Of a DNA stretch of 64,000 bases, positions 46,988 through 57,957 are shown piece by piece (the first letter of the stretch is position 1; each line of letters begins with the position of its first letter). The stretch lies in assembly GCF_018882385.1 (NCBI RefSeq), contig NZ_JACVON010000001.1, positions 1,087,373 to 1,151,372 on the forward strand, read 5' to 3'. This DNA is from Polynucleobacter sp. 30F-ANTBAC (lineage in GTDB: Bacteria; Pseudomonadota; Gammaproteobacteria; Burkholderiales; Burkholderiaceae). The translations under genes and the position numbers were made by a program. The notes below the pieces were generated by a model. It was not told the origin of the DNA, did no database searches, and worked only from the letters and a program-made list of their open reading frames with translations.

Positions 46988-48634
46988 TTACTCTAATCGT
47001 TCTATAAAACGCTCTGGCTTCATAAAGCCTATAACTCTCTTTGAAATCAGCTCTTGGCCTTGTTGATCAAAGAATAGAATCGCTGGCGGTCCAAATAGAC
47101 CATAGTGTTTAAGTATGACTTGTTGATCCGCGGTGTTCTTTGTCATATCCACTTGAATTAATTGGTAAGACCTTAACTTCTTTGATACGGTAGCATCATT
47201 GAATGTCAAAACTTCCATCTCTTTACAGGTCACACACCAGTCCGCATAAAAATCCAACATAACCGTTTGATTATTTTCTTTTGCTAATTTCAAGGCCGTA
47301 TCTAATTCACGACTAGTTTTCACGACATTAAAAACCAAGCCTGATGAAAGTTGGTGAGTTGCGTCGTTCCTTGGCACAGAGCCATTTAAGAATACTGGCG
47401 AAACAACCCATACCGCCAATAAAACCAAAAGCACACCAAATATCTTTTGCACCATCAACATCCATGAGCCAGCCTTGGGTAATAAACCTTTTGCACCGAC
47501 CGCAAATAACATCAATGGGAAGCCCATTCCTAACGCCATGACAAACAATAAGAGTCCGCCCAATGGAACAGAGCCAGTATGCGCAATAAAAGCTAAGACT
47601 CCTGCAAGTGGCGCAGTCACACAAGGGCTCGCAATGAGTGTTGATATGGCACCAAGTAAAAATGCACCAAGCAGGCTTCCACCCTCTTGCTTGCCAGCAA
47701 CCTTATCAATCTTATTGTGGAGTGACTGAGGTAAGCGCAGCTCATAAAAACCAAATAAACTCGCCGCGAGAGCTAACAACATGAATGCAAATGCACCAAG
47801 TACCCATGGATTTTGTAGGTACGATTGAATATTGGAACCCAATGCAGCGGTGGCCATTCCAGCCAAGCTATACATCAGAGCCATGCCTAAGACATAGATT
47901 GCTGCGAGTGATGTTGCTCGAACTTTTGAAATATTTTGGTGCTGATTATTTTTTGAACCAAATACAACGCTCGACATAATTGGCAACATTGGCAAAACGC
48001 ATGGTGTTAATGCCATAGCCAATCCCAGAATAAAAAATGCTCCAATTAAAACGAATGGTGAAATACTCATCAAAAGTTTTGATAGCTCTCCAACATCATC
48101 TCTAGCTGCCCATAAATCACTCAAGCCACCTGACTGAACAGCAAGCTCTGAAAAATCTTCGGGAGGTACTCCCTCAACGACAACATTGGGAGCAGAGAGC
48201 GTGAAATTTAACTGCATGGGTGGATAACAAATTCCCTTGTCCGCGCAACCTTGCAACTCGATTTGCAATAAAAAACCCGTGCTCATTTGCTCGCGATCGA
48301 TTGGCAAAGTGATTTGGAAAGGATGGGGGTATGTTTCTAATTCTTTGCCAAAGTTCTCATCAAATTTAACTTTTCCTTTTGGAAGCAAAGGTTGACCTAG
48401 AGCAGTGTCTATTTTCGGCCTAAGCAATTTAAATTTAATTGATTCCTTGTAAACGTAATAACCATTCTCTGGTTTCACTGTTACTAACACGCTCGCATCT
48501 TCTTGTGTTTGAGCAACAACCTTGAATGCCTTTTCTGGGGGAAGAAAGTCCACTGCTATAGCTATGCTACTCATTGCGAACAAATTCGCTAACCCAATCA
48601 ACCCTACTAGAAATATTTTTTTAATGGTTCTCAT
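46988..48634 (-). CDS. dsbD: Thiol:disulfide interchange protein DsbD
   Basis: Carries electrons from cytoplasmic thioredoxin to the periplasm, for cytochrome c maturation and DsbC. 548 residues from MRTIKKIFLVG. Signal peptide; N-terminal alpha domain with cysteines in LQGCADKGICYPP; eight-helix beta domain with cysteines in ALTPCVLPMLP and IASPCVTAPL; thioredoxin-like gamma domain with CxxC in YADWCVTCKEMEV. The ATG overlaps the cutA stop (ATGA), which decides the start. Confidence 0.95.
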   Translation of the reverse strand: MRTIKKIFLVGLIGLANLFAMSSIAIAVDFLPPEKAFKVVAQTQEDASVLVTVKPENGYYVYKESIKFKLLRPKIDTALGQPLLPKGKVKFDENFGKELETYPHPFQITLPIDREQMSTGFLLQIELQGCADKGICYPPMQLNFTLSAPNVVVEGVPPEDFSELAVQSGGLSDLWAARDDVGELSKLLMSISPFVLIGAFFILGLAMALTPCVLPMLPIMSSVVFGSKNNQHQNISKVRATSLAAIYVLGMALMYSLAGMATAALGSNIQSYLQNPWVLGAFAFMLLALAASLFGFYELRLPQSLHNKIDKVAGKQEGGSLLGAFLLGAISTLIASPCVTAPLAGVLAFIAHTGSVPLGGLLLFVMALGMGFPLMLFAVGAKGLLPKAGSWMLMVQKIFGVLLVLLAVWVVSPVFLNGSVPRNDATHQLSSGLVFNVVKTSRELDTALKLAKENNQTVMLDFYADWCVTCKEMEVLTFNDATVSKKLRSYQLIQVDMTKNTADQQVILKHYGLFGPPAILFFDQQGQELISKRVIGFMKPERFIERLE

Positions 48635-48960
48635 GAGGATGCTCCACATGCTTGACTTGCAATCCATTGCGCATATGTTTCGGATGTATCGTCTAGCTTA
48701 ATTGCCACGATCTCAGGAACCTCATATGAATGGCTTACTTTAATAAATGTCTTGAGTGCTTCTTTTTTGGCTTCAACTGTTTTAATGTGAACTGGAAATT
48801 CTGTTGTAGTCTCGAGCACGCCTTTCCATTCGTATATTGATGTGCATGACTCTTGAATCTGTACGCAAGCTCCCAATTGATTCTCAATAATTCTGCTGGC
48901 CATATCAATGGCTTCTTCCCTCGTCGGGAACGTCGTTATTACCAGGTAAATTGACTCCAT
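48631..48960 (-). CDS. cutA: Divalent-cation tolerance protein CutA
   Basis: Small trimeric CutA1-fold protein, 109 residues. Conserved TTFPTREEAIDMASRIIENQL, ACVQIQESCTSIYEWKG and HSYEVPEIVAIKL identify the family. Exact role is unclear; linked to copper tolerance in E. coli. Its position upstream of dsbD matches E. coli cutA-dsbD. Confidence 0.93.
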   Translation of the reverse strand: MESIYLVITTFPTREEAIDMASRIIENQLGACVQIQESCTSIYEWKGVLETTTEFPVHIKTVEAKKEALKTFIKVSHSYEVPEIVAIKLDDTSETYAQWIASQACGASS

Positions 48961-48979
48961 AACTGATTATCCACCAAAC

Positions 48980-49008
48980 AAAAAAGCCTGGCATAACCAG
49001 GCTTTTTT
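48980..49008 (-). terminator. Terminator of the alpha ribosomal operon
   Basis: A perfect 12-bp stem AAAAAAGCCTGG / CCAGGCTTTTTT with loop CATAA. It is symmetrical, giving a T-run on both strands, and lies 16 bp after the rplQ stop. It ends the tuf-to-rplQ ribosomal block. Confidence 0.92.
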
Positions 49009-49024
49009 ATAAGTCTTTCTGAGA

Positions 49025-49411
49025 TTACTCTGCAGAAGGAGCTTCTGTTACTTCTGGACGATCTAAAAGCTCAACTAAAGCCATAGGCGCATTGTCACCA
49101 ACGCGGAAGCCAAACTTAAGAATACGTAAGTAGCCGCCTGGGCGAGTAGCAAAACGTGGTCCTAGTTCTGTAAATAATTTAGTAACCATTTCGCGATCGC
49201 GTAAACGATCAAATGCTAAACGGCGGTTAGCTAAATTATCTTTTTTACCTAAAGTAATGAGCGGCTCAACTACACGACGCAACTCTTTAGCCTTAGGCAA
49301 AGTTGTTTTAATAACCTCATGTTGCAACAATGAATTAGACATGTTGCGCAACATCGCTAAACGATGTGAGGATGTACGATTTAATTTACGAAGTCCGTTT
49401 CCGTGACGCAT
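49025..49411 (-). CDS. rplQ: 50S ribosomal protein L17
   Basis: L17 sits near the exit tunnel on the back of the 50S subunit. 128 residues: [20 protein letters not shown] start, [21 protein letters not shown] and [14 protein letters not shown] are diagnostic. Last gene of the alpha operon (rpmJ-rpsM-rpsK-rpsD-rpoA-rplQ), 18 bp after rpoA. Confidence 0.97.
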   Translation of the reverse strand: MRHGNGLRKLNRTSSHRLAMLRNMSNSLLQHEVIKTTLPKAKELRRVVEPLITLGKKDNLANRRLAFDRLRDREMVTKLFTELGPRFATRPGGYLRILKFGFRVGDNAPMALVELLDRPEVTEAPSAE

Positions 49412-49429
49412 GGTGGCTCTTCCTTTCTA

Positions 49430-50410
49430 TTATTTCTCAAGACCTGCAGGAGGCCAGTTATCTAGCTTCATGCCCAAGGTCAGACCGCGAGCGGCCAAGA
49501 CATCTTTAATTTCATTCAATGATTTACGGCCAAGATTTGGAGTCTTTAACAACTCGTTTTCTGTGCGCTGAATGAGATCGCCGATGTAGTAAATGTTTTC
49601 AGCTTTCAAGCAATTTGCTGAACGAACTGTTAACTCTAAATCATCCACTGGACGCATTAACATTGGATCAACAGCTGGTGAGCGGCTTGGAGCTGCATCG
49701 CCAGTAGCTTGTGTGCCTTCGAGTTGTGCAAACACAACCAATTGATCAACCAAGATGCTGGCTGATTGACGAATTGCTTCTTCAGGAGTTAACACACCAT
49801 TAGTTTCAATTGTCATTACCAAACGGTCTAAGTCTGTACGTTGTTCAACACGAGCTGACTCAACAGCATAACTAACGCGACGTACCGGGCTAAATGATGC
49901 ATCTAGAACAATACTACCGATAGTCTTTGAAGACTCGTCTTGGTACTTACGTACATTACCTGGCACATATCCGCGACCTTTTTCAACTTTGATCTGGATA
50001 TCCAATTTACCGTTAGCGGATAAATTAGCAATCACGTGATCTGGGTTGATAATTTCAACGTCATGTGACAATTCAATATCTTTTGCTGTAACAACGCCAG
50101 CACCTTCTTTACGTAATGTTAAAAGTACTTCATCACGCTGTTGTAGTTTAAAAACAATACCTTTGAGGTTCAAAAGTAGGTTAACAACGTCTTCTTGAAC
50201 GCCGTCAATTGTTGAATACTCATGAACAACGCCAGCAATGCTGACTTCTGTTGGAGCACAACCTACCATGGACGACAAAAGCACACGACGCAAGGCATTA
50301 CCCAAGGTATGGCCGTAACCGCGTTCAAACGGCTCCATAACAACTTTCGCTTGGTTCTCTGCAAGCACTTCGACAGAAATAATTTTCGGCTTCAGTAGTG
50401 TGTTTTGCAT
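49430..50410 (-). CDS. rpoA: RNA polymerase alpha subunit
   Basis: Scaffold subunit of RNA polymerase. 326 residues. N-terminal dimerisation domain ([20 protein letters not shown]) and C-terminal domain (about 240-310) with [20 protein letters not shown] and [18 protein letters not shown], which binds UP elements and activators. The position inside the alpha operon is universal in proteobacteria. Confidence 0.98.
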   Translation of the reverse strand: MQNTLLKPKIISVEVLAENQAKVVMEPFERGYGHTLGNALRRVLLSSMVGCAPTEVSIAGVVHEYSTIDGVQEDVVNLLLNLKGIVFKLQQRDEVLLTLRKEGAGVVTAKDIELSHDVEIINPDHVIANLSANGKLDIQIKVEKGRGYVPGNVRKYQDESSKTIGSIVLDASFSPVRRVSYAVESARVEQRTDLDRLVMTIETNGVLTPEEAIRQSASILVDQLVVFAQLEGTQATGDAAPSRSPAVDPMLMRPVDDLELTVRSANCLKAENIYYIGDLIQRTENELLKTPNLGRKSLNEIKDVLAARGLTLGMKLDNWPPAGLEK

Positions 50411-50437
50411 ATATTTATTCCTTAAGAGGGCGACACA

Positions 50438-51061
50438 TTAACGTGAGTAAAGTTCGACGATCAAGCTTTCATTGATATCACCACCGATATCATCACGATC
50501 GGGAGCTTGCTTGAATGTGCCTTCTAATTTAGCAGCGTCTACTGAAACCCAGCTGATATCACCAGACTGAGCAACTAGACCTAAAGACTCTTGAATACGA
50601 GTTTGTTTTTTAGCTTTTTCACGAATTGCAATAACGTCTCCAGGACGAACTTGCATTGAAGGAATGTTTGCAACATTACCATTCAACAAAATTGCTTTGT
50701 GAGAAACTAACTGACGAGCTTCAGCACGTGTTGAGCCAAAACCCATACGATAAACAACGTTATCTAAACGAGATTCCAATAAAGACAAAAGGTTTTCACC
50801 AGTATTGCCTTTACGACGCTCTGCTTCAGCAAAATAGCGACGGAATTGACGCTCTAAAACGCCATAGATACGTTTAACCTTTTGCTTTTCACGCAATTGG
50901 TTACCGTAGTCAGATGTACGCGAACCTGATGTGCGTCCATGTTGACCAGGCTTAGTATCAAGCTTGCATTTATCAGATAAAGAGCGACGTGTGCTCTTTA
51001 AGAATAGATCGGTACCTTCCCGACGAGATAGTTTGGCCTTAGGGCCTATGTAACGTGCCAC
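50438..51061 (-). CDS. rpsD: 30S ribosomal protein S4
   Basis: Early 16S rRNA-binding protein of the 30S body. 207 residues. [16 protein letters not shown] start, S4 RNA-binding motif [31 protein letters not shown]. In E. coli S4 represses translation of the alpha operon. The 86-bp spacer before rpsD has competing inverted repeats and may carry a leader structure. Confidence 0.97.
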   Translation of the reverse strand: MARYIGPKAKLSRREGTDLFLKSTRRSLSDKCKLDTKPGQHGRTSGSRTSDYGNQLREKQKVKRIYGVLERQFRRYFAEAERRKGNTGENLLSLLESRLDNVVYRMGFGSTRAEARQLVSHKAILLNGNVANIPSMQVRPGDVIAIREKAKKQTRIQESLGLVAQSGDISWVSVDAAKLEGTFKQAPDRDDIGGDINESLIVELYSR

Positions 51062-51147
51062 GTTTGCTTCCTTTCTTTGCCTTCAGTTCGAAAACCGATG
51101 GTGAGTCCACCCTATACGAGCGATGGACGGTGGTCTTGATTAAAAAA

Positions 51148-51549
51148 TTAGATACGACGACGCTTTGGAGGACGGCAGCCGTTATGCGGAACTGGAGTCA
51201 CATCCTGAATCTCAGTGATCTTGATGCCTAAAGCATTCAAAGCTCGCACTGCTGATTCACGACCAGGGCCTGGGCCTTTGATCTCAACAGATAAGTTCTT
51301 AATTCCACACTCAATCGCTGCACGGCCAGCAACTTCTGCTGCTACCTGTGCTGCAAATGGTGTCGATTTACGAGAACCTTTAAAACCTTGGCCACCTGAA
51401 GTCGCCCATGACAACGCATTGCCTTGGCGATCCGTGATAGTCACGATCGTGTTATTGAATGATGCATGAACGTGTGCAATACCGTCAGCAATATTCTTTT
51501 TAACTTTTTTACGGGCGCGAGCCGCGTTGTTTTGTTGTGGTTTTGCCAT
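51148..51549 (-). CDS. rpsK: 30S ribosomal protein S11
   Basis: Platform protein of the 30S subunit. 133 residues. Diagnostic [39 protein letters not shown] and the C-terminus [16 protein letters not shown]. 16 bp downstream of rpsM. Confidence 0.98.
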   Translation of the reverse strand: MAKPQQNNAARARKKVKKNIADGIAHVHASFNNTIVTITDRQGNALSWATSGGQGFKGSRKSTPFAAQVAAEVAGRAAIECGIKNLSVEIKGPGPGRESAVRALNALGIKITEIQDVTPVPHNGCRPPKRRRI

Positions 51550-51565
51550 TGTCAGCTCTTCCTAA

Positions 51566-51931
51566 TTATTTCTTAAGTGCAATACCGGCCTTACGAGGGC
51601 CTTTGCGTGTACGAGCATTAGTACGTGTGCGTTGACCGCGCATTGGCAAGCCTTTGCGATGACGAAGACCACGATAGCAACCTAAATCCATTAGGCGCTT
51701 AATGTTCATCGTCACTTCACGACGCAAATCACCTTCTACAGTGAATCTGCCAACTTCTTCACGAAGTTTTTCTAAATCTGCATCACTAAGATCTTTTACT
51801 TTCTTATCAATAGCAACACCAGAAGCATCGCAAATCTTGCGAGCCAATGAGTTACCAATGCCAAAAATAGCAGTTAGACCGATGACGGTATGTTGGTGGT
51901 TGGGGATATTGACCCCGGCGATACGTGCCAT
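51566..51931 (-). CDS. rpsM: 30S ribosomal protein S13
   Basis: Head protein contacting the 50S and P-site tRNA. 121 residues. [20 protein letters not shown] start, [18 protein letters not shown] near the end, with a basic tail [11 protein letters not shown]. Lies after rpmJ with about 33 bp between. Confidence 0.98.
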   Translation of the reverse strand: MARIAGVNIPNHQHTVIGLTAIFGIGNSLARKICDASGVAIDKKVKDLSDADLEKLREEVGRFTVEGDLRREVTMNIKRLMDLGCYRGLRHRKGLPMRGQRTRTNARTRKGPRKAGIALKK

Positions 51932-51964
51932 GTAACTTTCCTCTTTTTTGAGACGGCTGCTTTA

Positions 51965-52081
51965 TTAACCCTGACGCTGCTTGTGACGAGCATCTGATGA
52001 ACAGATAACTCTTACCACGCGCTTGCGCTTAATGATCTTACAGTTGCGGCAGATACACTTAACAGATGCCAAAACTTTCAT
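51965..52081 (-). CDS. rpmJ: 50S ribosomal protein L36
   Basis: A 38-residue protein, [20 protein letters not shown] at the start, ending ARHKQRQG. The zinc ribbon ligands C11, C14, C27 and H33 are all present, so it is the zinc-binding (C+) form. An extra cysteine at position 9 replaces the more usual lysine. Lies between infA and rpsM, the standard place. Confidence 0.97.
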   Translation of the reverse strand: MKVLASVKCICRNCKIIKRKRVVRVICSSDARHKQRQG

Positions 52082-52108
52082 AATTAACCTCTTCTATACA
52101 ATTAGTTA

Positions 52109-52327
52109 CTACTTCGCGCGGAAAACAATACGCGCTTTTGACAAGTCATAGGGTGTGAGCTCCACTGTGACTTTGTCACCAGGAAGAATGCGAATATAGT
52201 GCATACGCATTTTTCCTGAGATATGTCCCAATACCACATGACCGTTTTCTAACTTCACACGGAACATGGCATTCGGTAAATTTTCTACAATCTCACCAGC
52301 CATTTGAATGACATCATCTTTTGCCAT
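52109..52327 (-). CDS. infA: Translation initiation factor IF-1
   Basis: OB-fold factor binding the 30S A site. 72 residues: [20 protein letters not shown] start, and [21 protein letters not shown], then RIVFRAK. Inserted between secY and rpmJ, as is common in betaproteobacteria. 5 bp downstream of secY. Confidence 0.98.
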   Translation of the reverse strand: MAKDDVIQMAGEIVENLPNAMFRVKLENGHVVLGHISGKMRMHYIRILPGDKVTVELTPYDLSKARIVFRAK

Positions 52328-52332
52328 ATAGC

Positions 52333-53670
52333 TTATGAGTTACCCATTTTGAAGTTGGCTTTCTTCAATAGTGAATCATATTGTTGTTGCATCATGTAAG
52401 ACTGAACTTGAGCCATGAAGTCCATAGTTACAACCACAATAATTAATAGGGATGTACCACCAAAGTAGAACGGAACATTCCAACGTAAAACTAAGAACTC
52501 AGGCAACAAGCACACCAAAACCATGTACGCTGCACCCATCAAAGTTAAACGAGTCAAAATCTTATCAATGTAGCGAGCTGTTTGGTCACCAGGACGAATT
52601 CCAGGAACAAAGGCACCACTCTTCTTTAAGTTATCAGCTGTCTCTCTACTATTGAATACCATCGCTGTGTAGAAGAAACAGAAGAAAATAATTGCTAACA
52701 TGTACATCAAGATGTAAACGGGTTGACCCGGGGCCAAAGTCGCTGCTAAATCTTTAACAAACAAAGTTACTGGGTTTGTAGTTTCGCCGGCTGTAAACCA
52801 TCCTGCAATTGTTGCGGGAAATAAAATAATTGATGAGGCAAAAATTGGAGGAATAACACCAGCCATATTTAACTTCAACGGTAGATGGGAAGATTGACCA
52901 CCATAAACCTTGTTGCCTACTTGGCGCTTGGCGTAGTTCACCAAAACACGACGCTGACCACGCTCAACAAACACCACAAAATACGTCACTGCCGCAACAA
53001 TCACAACAATTAACATTGCTGATAATGTGCTCATTGATCCAGTGCGAACCAATTCAAATAAACCACCTAAAGCGCTTGGCAATCCCGCAGCAATACCACC
53101 GAAAATAATAATTGAAATGCCATTACCTAAACCACGCTCTGTAATTTGTTCACCAAGCCACATCAAGAACATTGTTCCTGTTACCAATGTAACAACAGTG
53201 TTCAATCTAAATAAGAAACTTGGGTCAATTACTAAACCTGGTTGGGCCTCTAACGCAATGGCAATACCAAAAGCTTGGAATGTGGCAAGTACCAATGTGC
53301 CATAGCGAGTGTATTGCGTTATTTTTCTTTGACCAGCTTGACCATCTTTTTTAATTGCTTCTAAAGTTGGTACAACAATCGTCATTAATTGCATGATGAT
53401 TGAAGCTGAAATGTAAGGCATGATACCCAAAGCAAAGACAGAAAATCTTGATAACGCCCCACCTGAAAACAGGTTAAACATTCCTAAAATACCGCCACTT
53501 TGACTATCGAACAATTGTGCTAACTGGTCTGGATCAATTCCTGGAACAGGAATATGCGTACCAATGCGATATACCACCAAAGCCAGAACCAAAAAGATCA
53601 AGCGGCGACGTAAGTCGCCAAACTTGCTTCCTGACTTCAAGCTAGATAGGTTGGTAGATGCGTTGGCCAT
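52333..53670 (-). CDS. secY: Preprotein translocase subunit SecY
   Basis: Channel-forming subunit of SecYEG, ten membrane helices. 445 residues. [19 protein letters not shown] start region, IPVPGIDP, the plug-adjacent [18 protein letters not shown], and [19 protein letters not shown] near the C-terminal half. 17 bp after rplO in the spc operon. Confidence 0.97.
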   Translation of the reverse strand: MANASTNLSSLKSGSKFGDLRRRLIFLVLALVVYRIGTHIPVPGIDPDQLAQLFDSQSGGILGMFNLFSGGALSRFSVFALGIMPYISASIIMQLMTIVVPTLEAIKKDGQAGQRKITQYTRYGTLVLATFQAFGIAIALEAQPGLVIDPSFLFRLNTVVTLVTGTMFLMWLGEQITERGLGNGISIIIFGGIAAGLPSALGGLFELVRTGSMSTLSAMLIVVIVAAVTYFVVFVERGQRRVLVNYAKRQVGNKVYGGQSSHLPLKLNMAGVIPPIFASSIILFPATIAGWFTAGETTNPVTLFVKDLAATLAPGQPVYILMYMLAIIFFCFFYTAMVFNSRETADNLKKSGAFVPGIRPGDQTARYIDKILTRLTLMGAAYMVLVCLLPEFLVLRWNVPFYFGGTSLLIIVVVTMDFMAQVQSYMMQQQYDSLLKKANFKMGNS

Positions 53671-53687
53671 ATTTCTTTAGCTAAACC

Positions 53688-54128
53688 TTAAGCAGCTTCA
53701 ACAAATTTGCCGCCAGCAGCTTCAATAGCAGCTTTCGCGCCAGCAGTTGCTAACAAACCACGAACTGTAATAGCTGTTGTTAGCTCACCAGTTTTAATGA
53801 TCTTGACGCACTTAATCAAGCCAGAAATTAATCCGCTTTTCTTTAATGCAACCAAATCAACTTCTGCCAAGCCAAGCTTTTGTAGATCTGTCAAAGTTAC
53901 TTGACCATCGAACTGTTTGCTAAGTGACACGAAGCCACGCTTTGGCAAACGACGATACAAAGGCATTTGACCGCCCTCGAAACCAACTTTGTGGAAGCCA
54001 CCAGAACGAGATTTCTGACCCTTGTGACCACGACCTGCAGTTTTACCTAAACCTGAACCAATGCCGCGACCTACGCGACGCTTAGCATGCTTAGCACCTT
54101 CTGCTGGTTTAATTTTATTGAGTTCCAT
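53688..54128 (-). CDS. rplO: 50S ribosomal protein L15
   Basis: 23S-binding protein near the peptidyl transferase centre base. 146 residues. Basic glycine-rich N-terminus ([20 protein letters not shown]), [18 protein letters not shown] and an alanine-rich end. Between rpmD and secY. Confidence 0.98.
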   Translation of the reverse strand: MELNKIKPAEGAKHAKRRVGRGIGSGLGKTAGRGHKGQKSRSGGFHKVGFEGGQMPLYRRLPKRGFVSLSKQFDGQVTLTDLQKLGLAEVDLVALKKSGLISGLIKCVKIIKTGELTTAITVRGLLATAGAKAAIEAAGGKFVEAA

Positions 54129-54144
54129 AATCTATCCCTAAGTA

Positions 54145-54321
54145 TTACTTGATTACTTTAACCAAGTAAGAGACTTTATTAATCATGCCGCGAACTGCTG
54201 GCGTGTCTTGCAATTCAGAAACAGAGTTCACGCGACGTAAGCCTAAGCCACGAACAGTTGCGCGATGATCTTCACGAGTTGCGATTAAGCTTCGTACTAA
54301 TTGAATTTTTACTGTGCTCAT
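54145..54321 (-). CDS. rpmD: 50S ribosomal protein L30
   Basis: 58 residues: [20 protein letters not shown] at the start, then [11 protein letters not shown] and a final VSYLVKVIK. Typical ferredoxin-like L30 of about 60 residues. Between rpsE and rplO in the spc operon. Confidence 0.97.
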   Translation of the reverse strand: MSTVKIQLVRSLIATREDHRATVRGLGLRRVNSVSELQDTPAVRGMINKVSYLVKVIK

Positions 54322-54338
54322 ATTTATTTTCCTGGCGA

Positions 54339-54857
54339 TTAACCTAGGATCTCCTCTACAGACTTACCGCGCTTCGCTGCGATTTCTGAAGGTGTGCTCA
54401 TCTTGCGTAAGCCATCCAAAGTTGCACGAACCATGTTGTAAGGGTTTGTTGAACCAAGAGATTTTGCAACCACGTTAGTTACGCCCATTACATCAAAAAC
54501 AGCACGCATTGGGCCGCCAGCAATCACGCCAGTACCTTCTTTTGCCGGAGAGATCAAAACGCGTGATGCGCCATGCTCACCAACAACTGTATGCTGCAAT
54601 GTGCCGCTACGTAATGAAACCTTGAACATCTTGCGACGTGCTTCGTCCATTGCTTTTTGTACGGCAACTGGCACTTCTTTTGACTTGCCCTTACCCATAC
54701 CGATACCGCCATCACCGTCACCAACTACTGTTAGTGCAGCAAAACCGAGAATACGACCACCTTTAACAACTTTGGTCACTCGGTTAACAGCGATCATCTT
54801 TTCACGTAGACCATCATCACGCTCTTCAGATTGAATTTTATTTTGCATCTTTGCCAT
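54339..54857 (-). CDS. rpsE: 30S ribosomal protein S5
   Basis: 30S shoulder protein involved in decoding accuracy and spectinomycin sensitivity. 172 residues. [20 protein letters not shown], the spectinomycin loop region, then [20 protein letters not shown], and [20 protein letters not shown]. Complete and in standard order. Confidence 0.98.
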   Translation of the reverse strand: MAKMQNKIQSEERDDGLREKMIAVNRVTKVVKGGRILGFAALTVVGDGDGGIGMGKGKSKEVPVAVQKAMDEARRKMFKVSLRSGTLQHTVVGEHGASRVLISPAKEGTGVIAGGPMRAVFDVMGVTNVVAKSLGSTNPYNMVRATLDGLRKMSTPSEIAAKRGKSVEEILG

Positions 54858-54880
54858 AATATTTCCTTGAGCCTCTGCGA

Positions 54881-55237
54881 TCAGAACTTAAGACCGGCTT
54901 CACGCGCAGCCTCTGCCAACGCTTTCACGCGGCCATGGTATCGGAAACCAGCACGGTCAAATGCTACTTCAGTAACACCTGCCTTGATGGCGCGTTCAGC
55001 GATTGTTTTACCAATTTGCTGAGCTGCAGCACTGTTGCCACCATTGCCATTCAATGCTTTTTTAATATCCACTTCCATAGTAGAAGCTGAAGCAAGAACT
55101 TTGGTGCCACATGGGCTGAAAAGCTGAGCAAAAATATGCTGATTCGAGCGATAAATCGTCAAGCGATGAGCCAACTGTTCCGCAATTCTGATGCGGGTTT
55201 GGCGTGCGCGGCGAACTCGTGTTTCGTTTTTGTTCAT
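54881..55237 (-). CDS. rplR: 50S ribosomal protein L18
   Basis: 5S rRNA-binding protein. 118 residues. [20 protein letters not shown] start, [20 protein letters not shown], and C-terminal [20 protein letters not shown]. Between rplF and rpsE. Confidence 0.98.
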   Translation of the reverse strand: MNKNETRVRRARQTRIRIAEQLAHRLTIYRSNQHIFAQLFSPCGTKVLASASTMEVDIKKALNGNGGNSAAAQQIGKTIAERAIKAGVTEVAFDRAGFRYHGRVKALAEAAREAGLKF

Positions 55238-55249
55238 ATCTAACCCCGA

Positions 55250-55783
55250 TTACTTCTTCTTGGTTTCTTTGAGGCGAACTACTTCATCTACATAGCGAAC
55301 ACCCTTGCCTTTATAAGGCTCTGGTGGACGGTATGCGCGAACTTCAGCAGCTACCTGGCCAACTTGCTGCTTGTTGGCACCCTTAATAATGATCTCAGTT
55401 TGTGATGGAGTTTCTGCCTTAACACCTTCTGGCAAATCATGAATCACATCATGTGAGAAACCTAATTGCAACTTTAATGCGTTACCTTGAACAGATGCAC
55501 GATAACCAACGCCAACCAAGCTAAGCTTGCGCTCAAAGCCAGTTGTAACGCCTTTAACCATGTTACTTACCAATGCACGTGTTGTACCTGATAAAGCATT
55601 TGATTCTGCAGACTCATCTTTACACACAACCTGCAAAACACCTTCGTTTTGCTGCAATCCAACCAATGGATGCAATGTGTGTGACAAGCTACCCAAAGGA
55701 CCCTTAATGGTTACTTGGTTTGCAGCGATTTGTACATCAGCACCTTTTGGTAACTCAATAGGGCTTTTACCGACTCTAGACAT
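55250..55783 (-). CDS. rplF: 50S ribosomal protein L6
   Basis: Binds helix 97 region of 23S near the factor-binding site. 177 residues. [20 protein letters not shown] start, and C-terminal [20 protein letters not shown]. Two repeated domains as usual. Confidence 0.98.
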   Translation of the reverse strand: MSRVGKSPIELPKGADVQIAANQVTIKGPLGSLSHTLHPLVGLQQNEGVLQVVCKDESAESNALSGTTRALVSNMVKGVTTGFERKLSLVGVGYRASVQGNALKLQLGFSHDVIHDLPEGVKAETPSQTEIIIKGANKQQVGQVAAEVRAYRPPEPYKGKGVRYVDEVVRLKETKKK

Positions 55784-55797
55784 CTTCGTTCCCCCTA

Positions 55798-56193
55798 TTA
55801 AGCTACGTAGCAGATGACTTCGCCACCCACGCCAATGGCGCGAGCTTTACGATCTGTCATCACGCCTTGTGGCGTTGAAATAATTGCAACACCTAGACCA
55901 TCCAAAACCTTTGGAATGTCATGGCGACCTTTGTAAATACGAAGGCCTGGTGTTGAAACGCGTTGAATGCGCTCAATAACTGGACGGCCTGCGTAGTACT
56001 TAAGGCTGATATTTAATACAGGTTTAGCCGCTTCTCCAGCAATTTCAAAGCTATCGATATAACCTTCGTCTTTTAAGACGTTAGCAATCGCTACTTTGAG
56101 CTTAGATGAAGGCATGACAACGTTAGTCTTCTGCACCGCTTGCGCGTTACGAATTCTCGTCAGCATGTCGGCGATTGGATCGCTGATACTCAT
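55798..56193 (-). CDS. rpsH: 30S ribosomal protein S8
   Basis: Central-domain assembly protein, which in E. coli also represses the spc operon by binding its mRNA at rplE. 131 residues. [20 protein letters not shown] start, [20 protein letters not shown] and the end [11 protein letters not shown]. Confidence 0.98.
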   Translation of the reverse strand: MSISDPIADMLTRIRNAQAVQKTNVVMPSSKLKVAIANVLKDEGYIDSFEIAGEAAKPVLNISLKYYAGRPVIERIQRVSTPGLRIYKGRHDIPKVLDGLGVAIISTPQGVMTDRKARAIGVGGEVICYVA

Positions 56194-56216
56194 GTGTTCT
56201 CCTAATCTTTCGCCGC

Positions 56217-56522
56217 TTACCAGCTGGCCTTGGTTACACCAGGGATCTCGCCACGGAAGGCGATTTCACGGATTTTGCTACGGGCCAAGCCGAACTTGCG
56301 GAACGTGCCGCGTGGACGGCCAGTTAATGCACAGCGATTACGCTGGCGAGTTGGACTTGCGTTACGTGGAAGCTGCTGTAATTTCAAACGAGCTTCATAA
56401 CGTTCTTCATCGCTCTTAGAGACGTCATCAATAATCGCCTTTAACTCTGCACGCTTAGCAGCGTACTTTGCGACAGTCTTGGTGCGCTTCTTTTCGCGTT
56501 CAATCAATGCTAATTTAGCCAC
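56217..56522 (-). CDS. rpsN: 30S ribosomal protein S14
   Basis: 101 residues, the zinc-free (C-) long form: [20 protein letters not shown] start and [20 protein letters not shown]. No zinc cysteine pairs. Between rplE and rpsH. Confidence 0.98.
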   Translation of the reverse strand: MAKLALIEREKKRTKTVAKYAAKRAELKAIIDDVSKSDEERYEARLKLQQLPRNASPTRQRNRCALTGRPRGTFRKFGLARSKIREIAFRGEIPGVTKASW

Positions 56523-56531
56523 GATGACCTC

Positions 56532-57074
56532 TTAATTGCGGAATGGGAATTTAAACGCTGCTAACAAAGCTTTAGCTTCATCATCAGTTTTAGCGGTAGT
56601 GGTAATGCTGATATTTAAACCACGAAGTGAATCGATCTTGTCGTATTCAATTTCAGGGAAAATAATCTGCTCTTTAACACCAATATTGTAGTTTCCACGA
56701 CCGTCGAAAGCCTTACCAGAAATACCGCGGAAGTCGCGTACACGTGGCAATGCAACCGTAATAAAACGATCTAAGAATTCATACATAACTTGACCACGCA
56801 ATGTGACCATTGCACCAATTGGGTAGCCTTGACGGATTTTGAAACCCGCAATAGCTTTACGCGCTTTGGTTACAACAGGCTTTTGACCAGCAATCTTTGT
56901 TAGATCACCAACCGCATGCTCAATAACTTTTTTATCATTAACCGCTTCACCCAAACCCATATTTAATGTGATTTTTGTGATGCGCGGCACTTCCATAACA
57001 GACTTGTAGCCGAACTGCTTCATTAGATCAGCTGCAACTTTGTCTTTGTAGAAGCTTTGTAAACGTGTTGACAT
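56532..57074 (-). CDS. rplE: 50S ribosomal protein L5
   Basis: 5S rRNA-binding protein contacting the P-site tRNA. 180 residues. [20 protein letters not shown] start, [36 protein letters not shown], and the end RNxF as FKFPFRN. 17 bp after rplX. Confidence 0.98.
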   Translation of the reverse strand: MSTRLQSFYKDKVAADLMKQFGYKSVMEVPRITKITLNMGLGEAVNDKKVIEHAVGDLTKIAGQKPVVTKARKAIAGFKIRQGYPIGAMVTLRGQVMYEFLDRFITVALPRVRDFRGISGKAFDGRGNYNIGVKEQIIFPEIEYDKIDSLRGLNISITTTAKTDDEAKALLAAFKFPFRN

Positions 57075-57091
57075 ATTTAGTTATCCTCGTC

Positions 57092-57400
57092 TTAGGCTGC
57101 TACGATAGCGCCAGTTGTCTTGAGGTAGCGAACCTTTTTGCCGTCAGCTTCTTTGATGCCAACGCGTGAAGGTTTGCCGTTTGCGTCAACCAAAGCAACG
57201 TTTGATACAGCGATAGGCATTGTCTTATCAACAACGCCGCCTGTTGTACCAGCAGCTGGGTTTGGTTTAACGTTCTTCTTGTATACGTTAACGCCTTCAA
57301 CGAGTAATTTACCCTCGAGAATTTGCGTCACAGTACCTTTTTTACCTTTGTCACGACCAGTAGTTACTACCACTTGATCGCCTTTACGAATCTTGTTCAT
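57092..57400 (-). CDS. rplX: 50S ribosomal protein L24
   Basis: Assembly initiator of 50S. 102 residues. [20 protein letters not shown] start holds the KOW motif, followed by [15 protein letters not shown]. 9 bp after rplN. Confidence 0.98.
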   Translation of the reverse strand: MNKIRKGDQVVVTTGRDKGKKGTVTQILEGKLLVEGVNVYKKNVKPNPAAGTTGGVVDKTMPIAVSNVALVDANGKPSRVGIKEADGKKVRYLKTTGAIVAA

Positions 57401-57409
57401 ATCGACCCT

Positions 57410-57778
57410 TTAAATAACTTCTGGCGCGAGAGAAACGATTTTCATGAAGCGTTCAGTACGCAATTCGCGTGTTACTGGCCCGAAAATACGTGTACCAATT
57501 GGCTCTAATTTTGCGTTAAGCAAAACGGCTGCATTGGAATCAAATTTAATAAGTGAGCCGTCAGGACGGCGAACACCCTTGGCAGTACGAACTACCACGG
57601 CGTTATATATGTCACCTTTTTTAACACGTCCACGCGGAGCGGCGTCTTTAACCGTCACTTTAATAATGTCACCAATGCTGGCGTAACGGCGTTTTGAACC
57701 GCCGAGCACCTTGATGCACAATACTTCGCGGGCACCGGTGTTATCGGCAACCTCTAGTCTGCTTTCAGTTTGAATCAT
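57410..57778 (-). CDS. rplN: 50S ribosomal protein L14
   Basis: 122 residues. [20 protein letters not shown] start, [34 protein letters not shown]. First gene of the spc operon; a near-consensus promoter and a 125-base leader lie upstream. Confidence 0.98.
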   Translation of the reverse strand: MIQTESRLEVADNTGAREVLCIKVLGGSKRRYASIGDIIKVTVKDAAPRGRVKKGDIYNAVVVRTAKGVRRPDGSLIKFDSNAAVLLNAKLEPIGTRIFGPVTRELRTERFMKIVSLAPEVI

Positions 57779-57910
57779 CTTTTTATCCCCAACTTGAGCG
57801 CCATAGGCAATCAGTCTTGGTTCCGTTGAGGGACCTCATCTTGCGACTTTAGCCCCGGATTTATACTACTGAATCAATTTCTTTCCACACACGATCCTGG
57901 AAAGCCCTCT

Positions 57911-57946
57911 ACTATAACAGGCTCGCAATTTGTTTGCAAGCCTGTT
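57911..57946 (-). promoter_or_regulatory. spc operon promoter inside an inverted repeat
   Basis: On the minus strand TTGCAA (57939-57934), 17-bp spacer, TATAGT (57916-57911). The start point would be near 57904, leaving a leader of about 125 bases before rplN, with a CTTTCCA / TGGAAAG hairpin. The promoter overlaps an imperfect dyad (AACAGGCT / AGCCTGTT arms with inner GCAA / TTGC). The dyad could weakly end the S10 transcript, but lacks a minus-strand T-run. Confidence 0.78.
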
Positions 57947-57957
57947 TTCTTAGTTTT

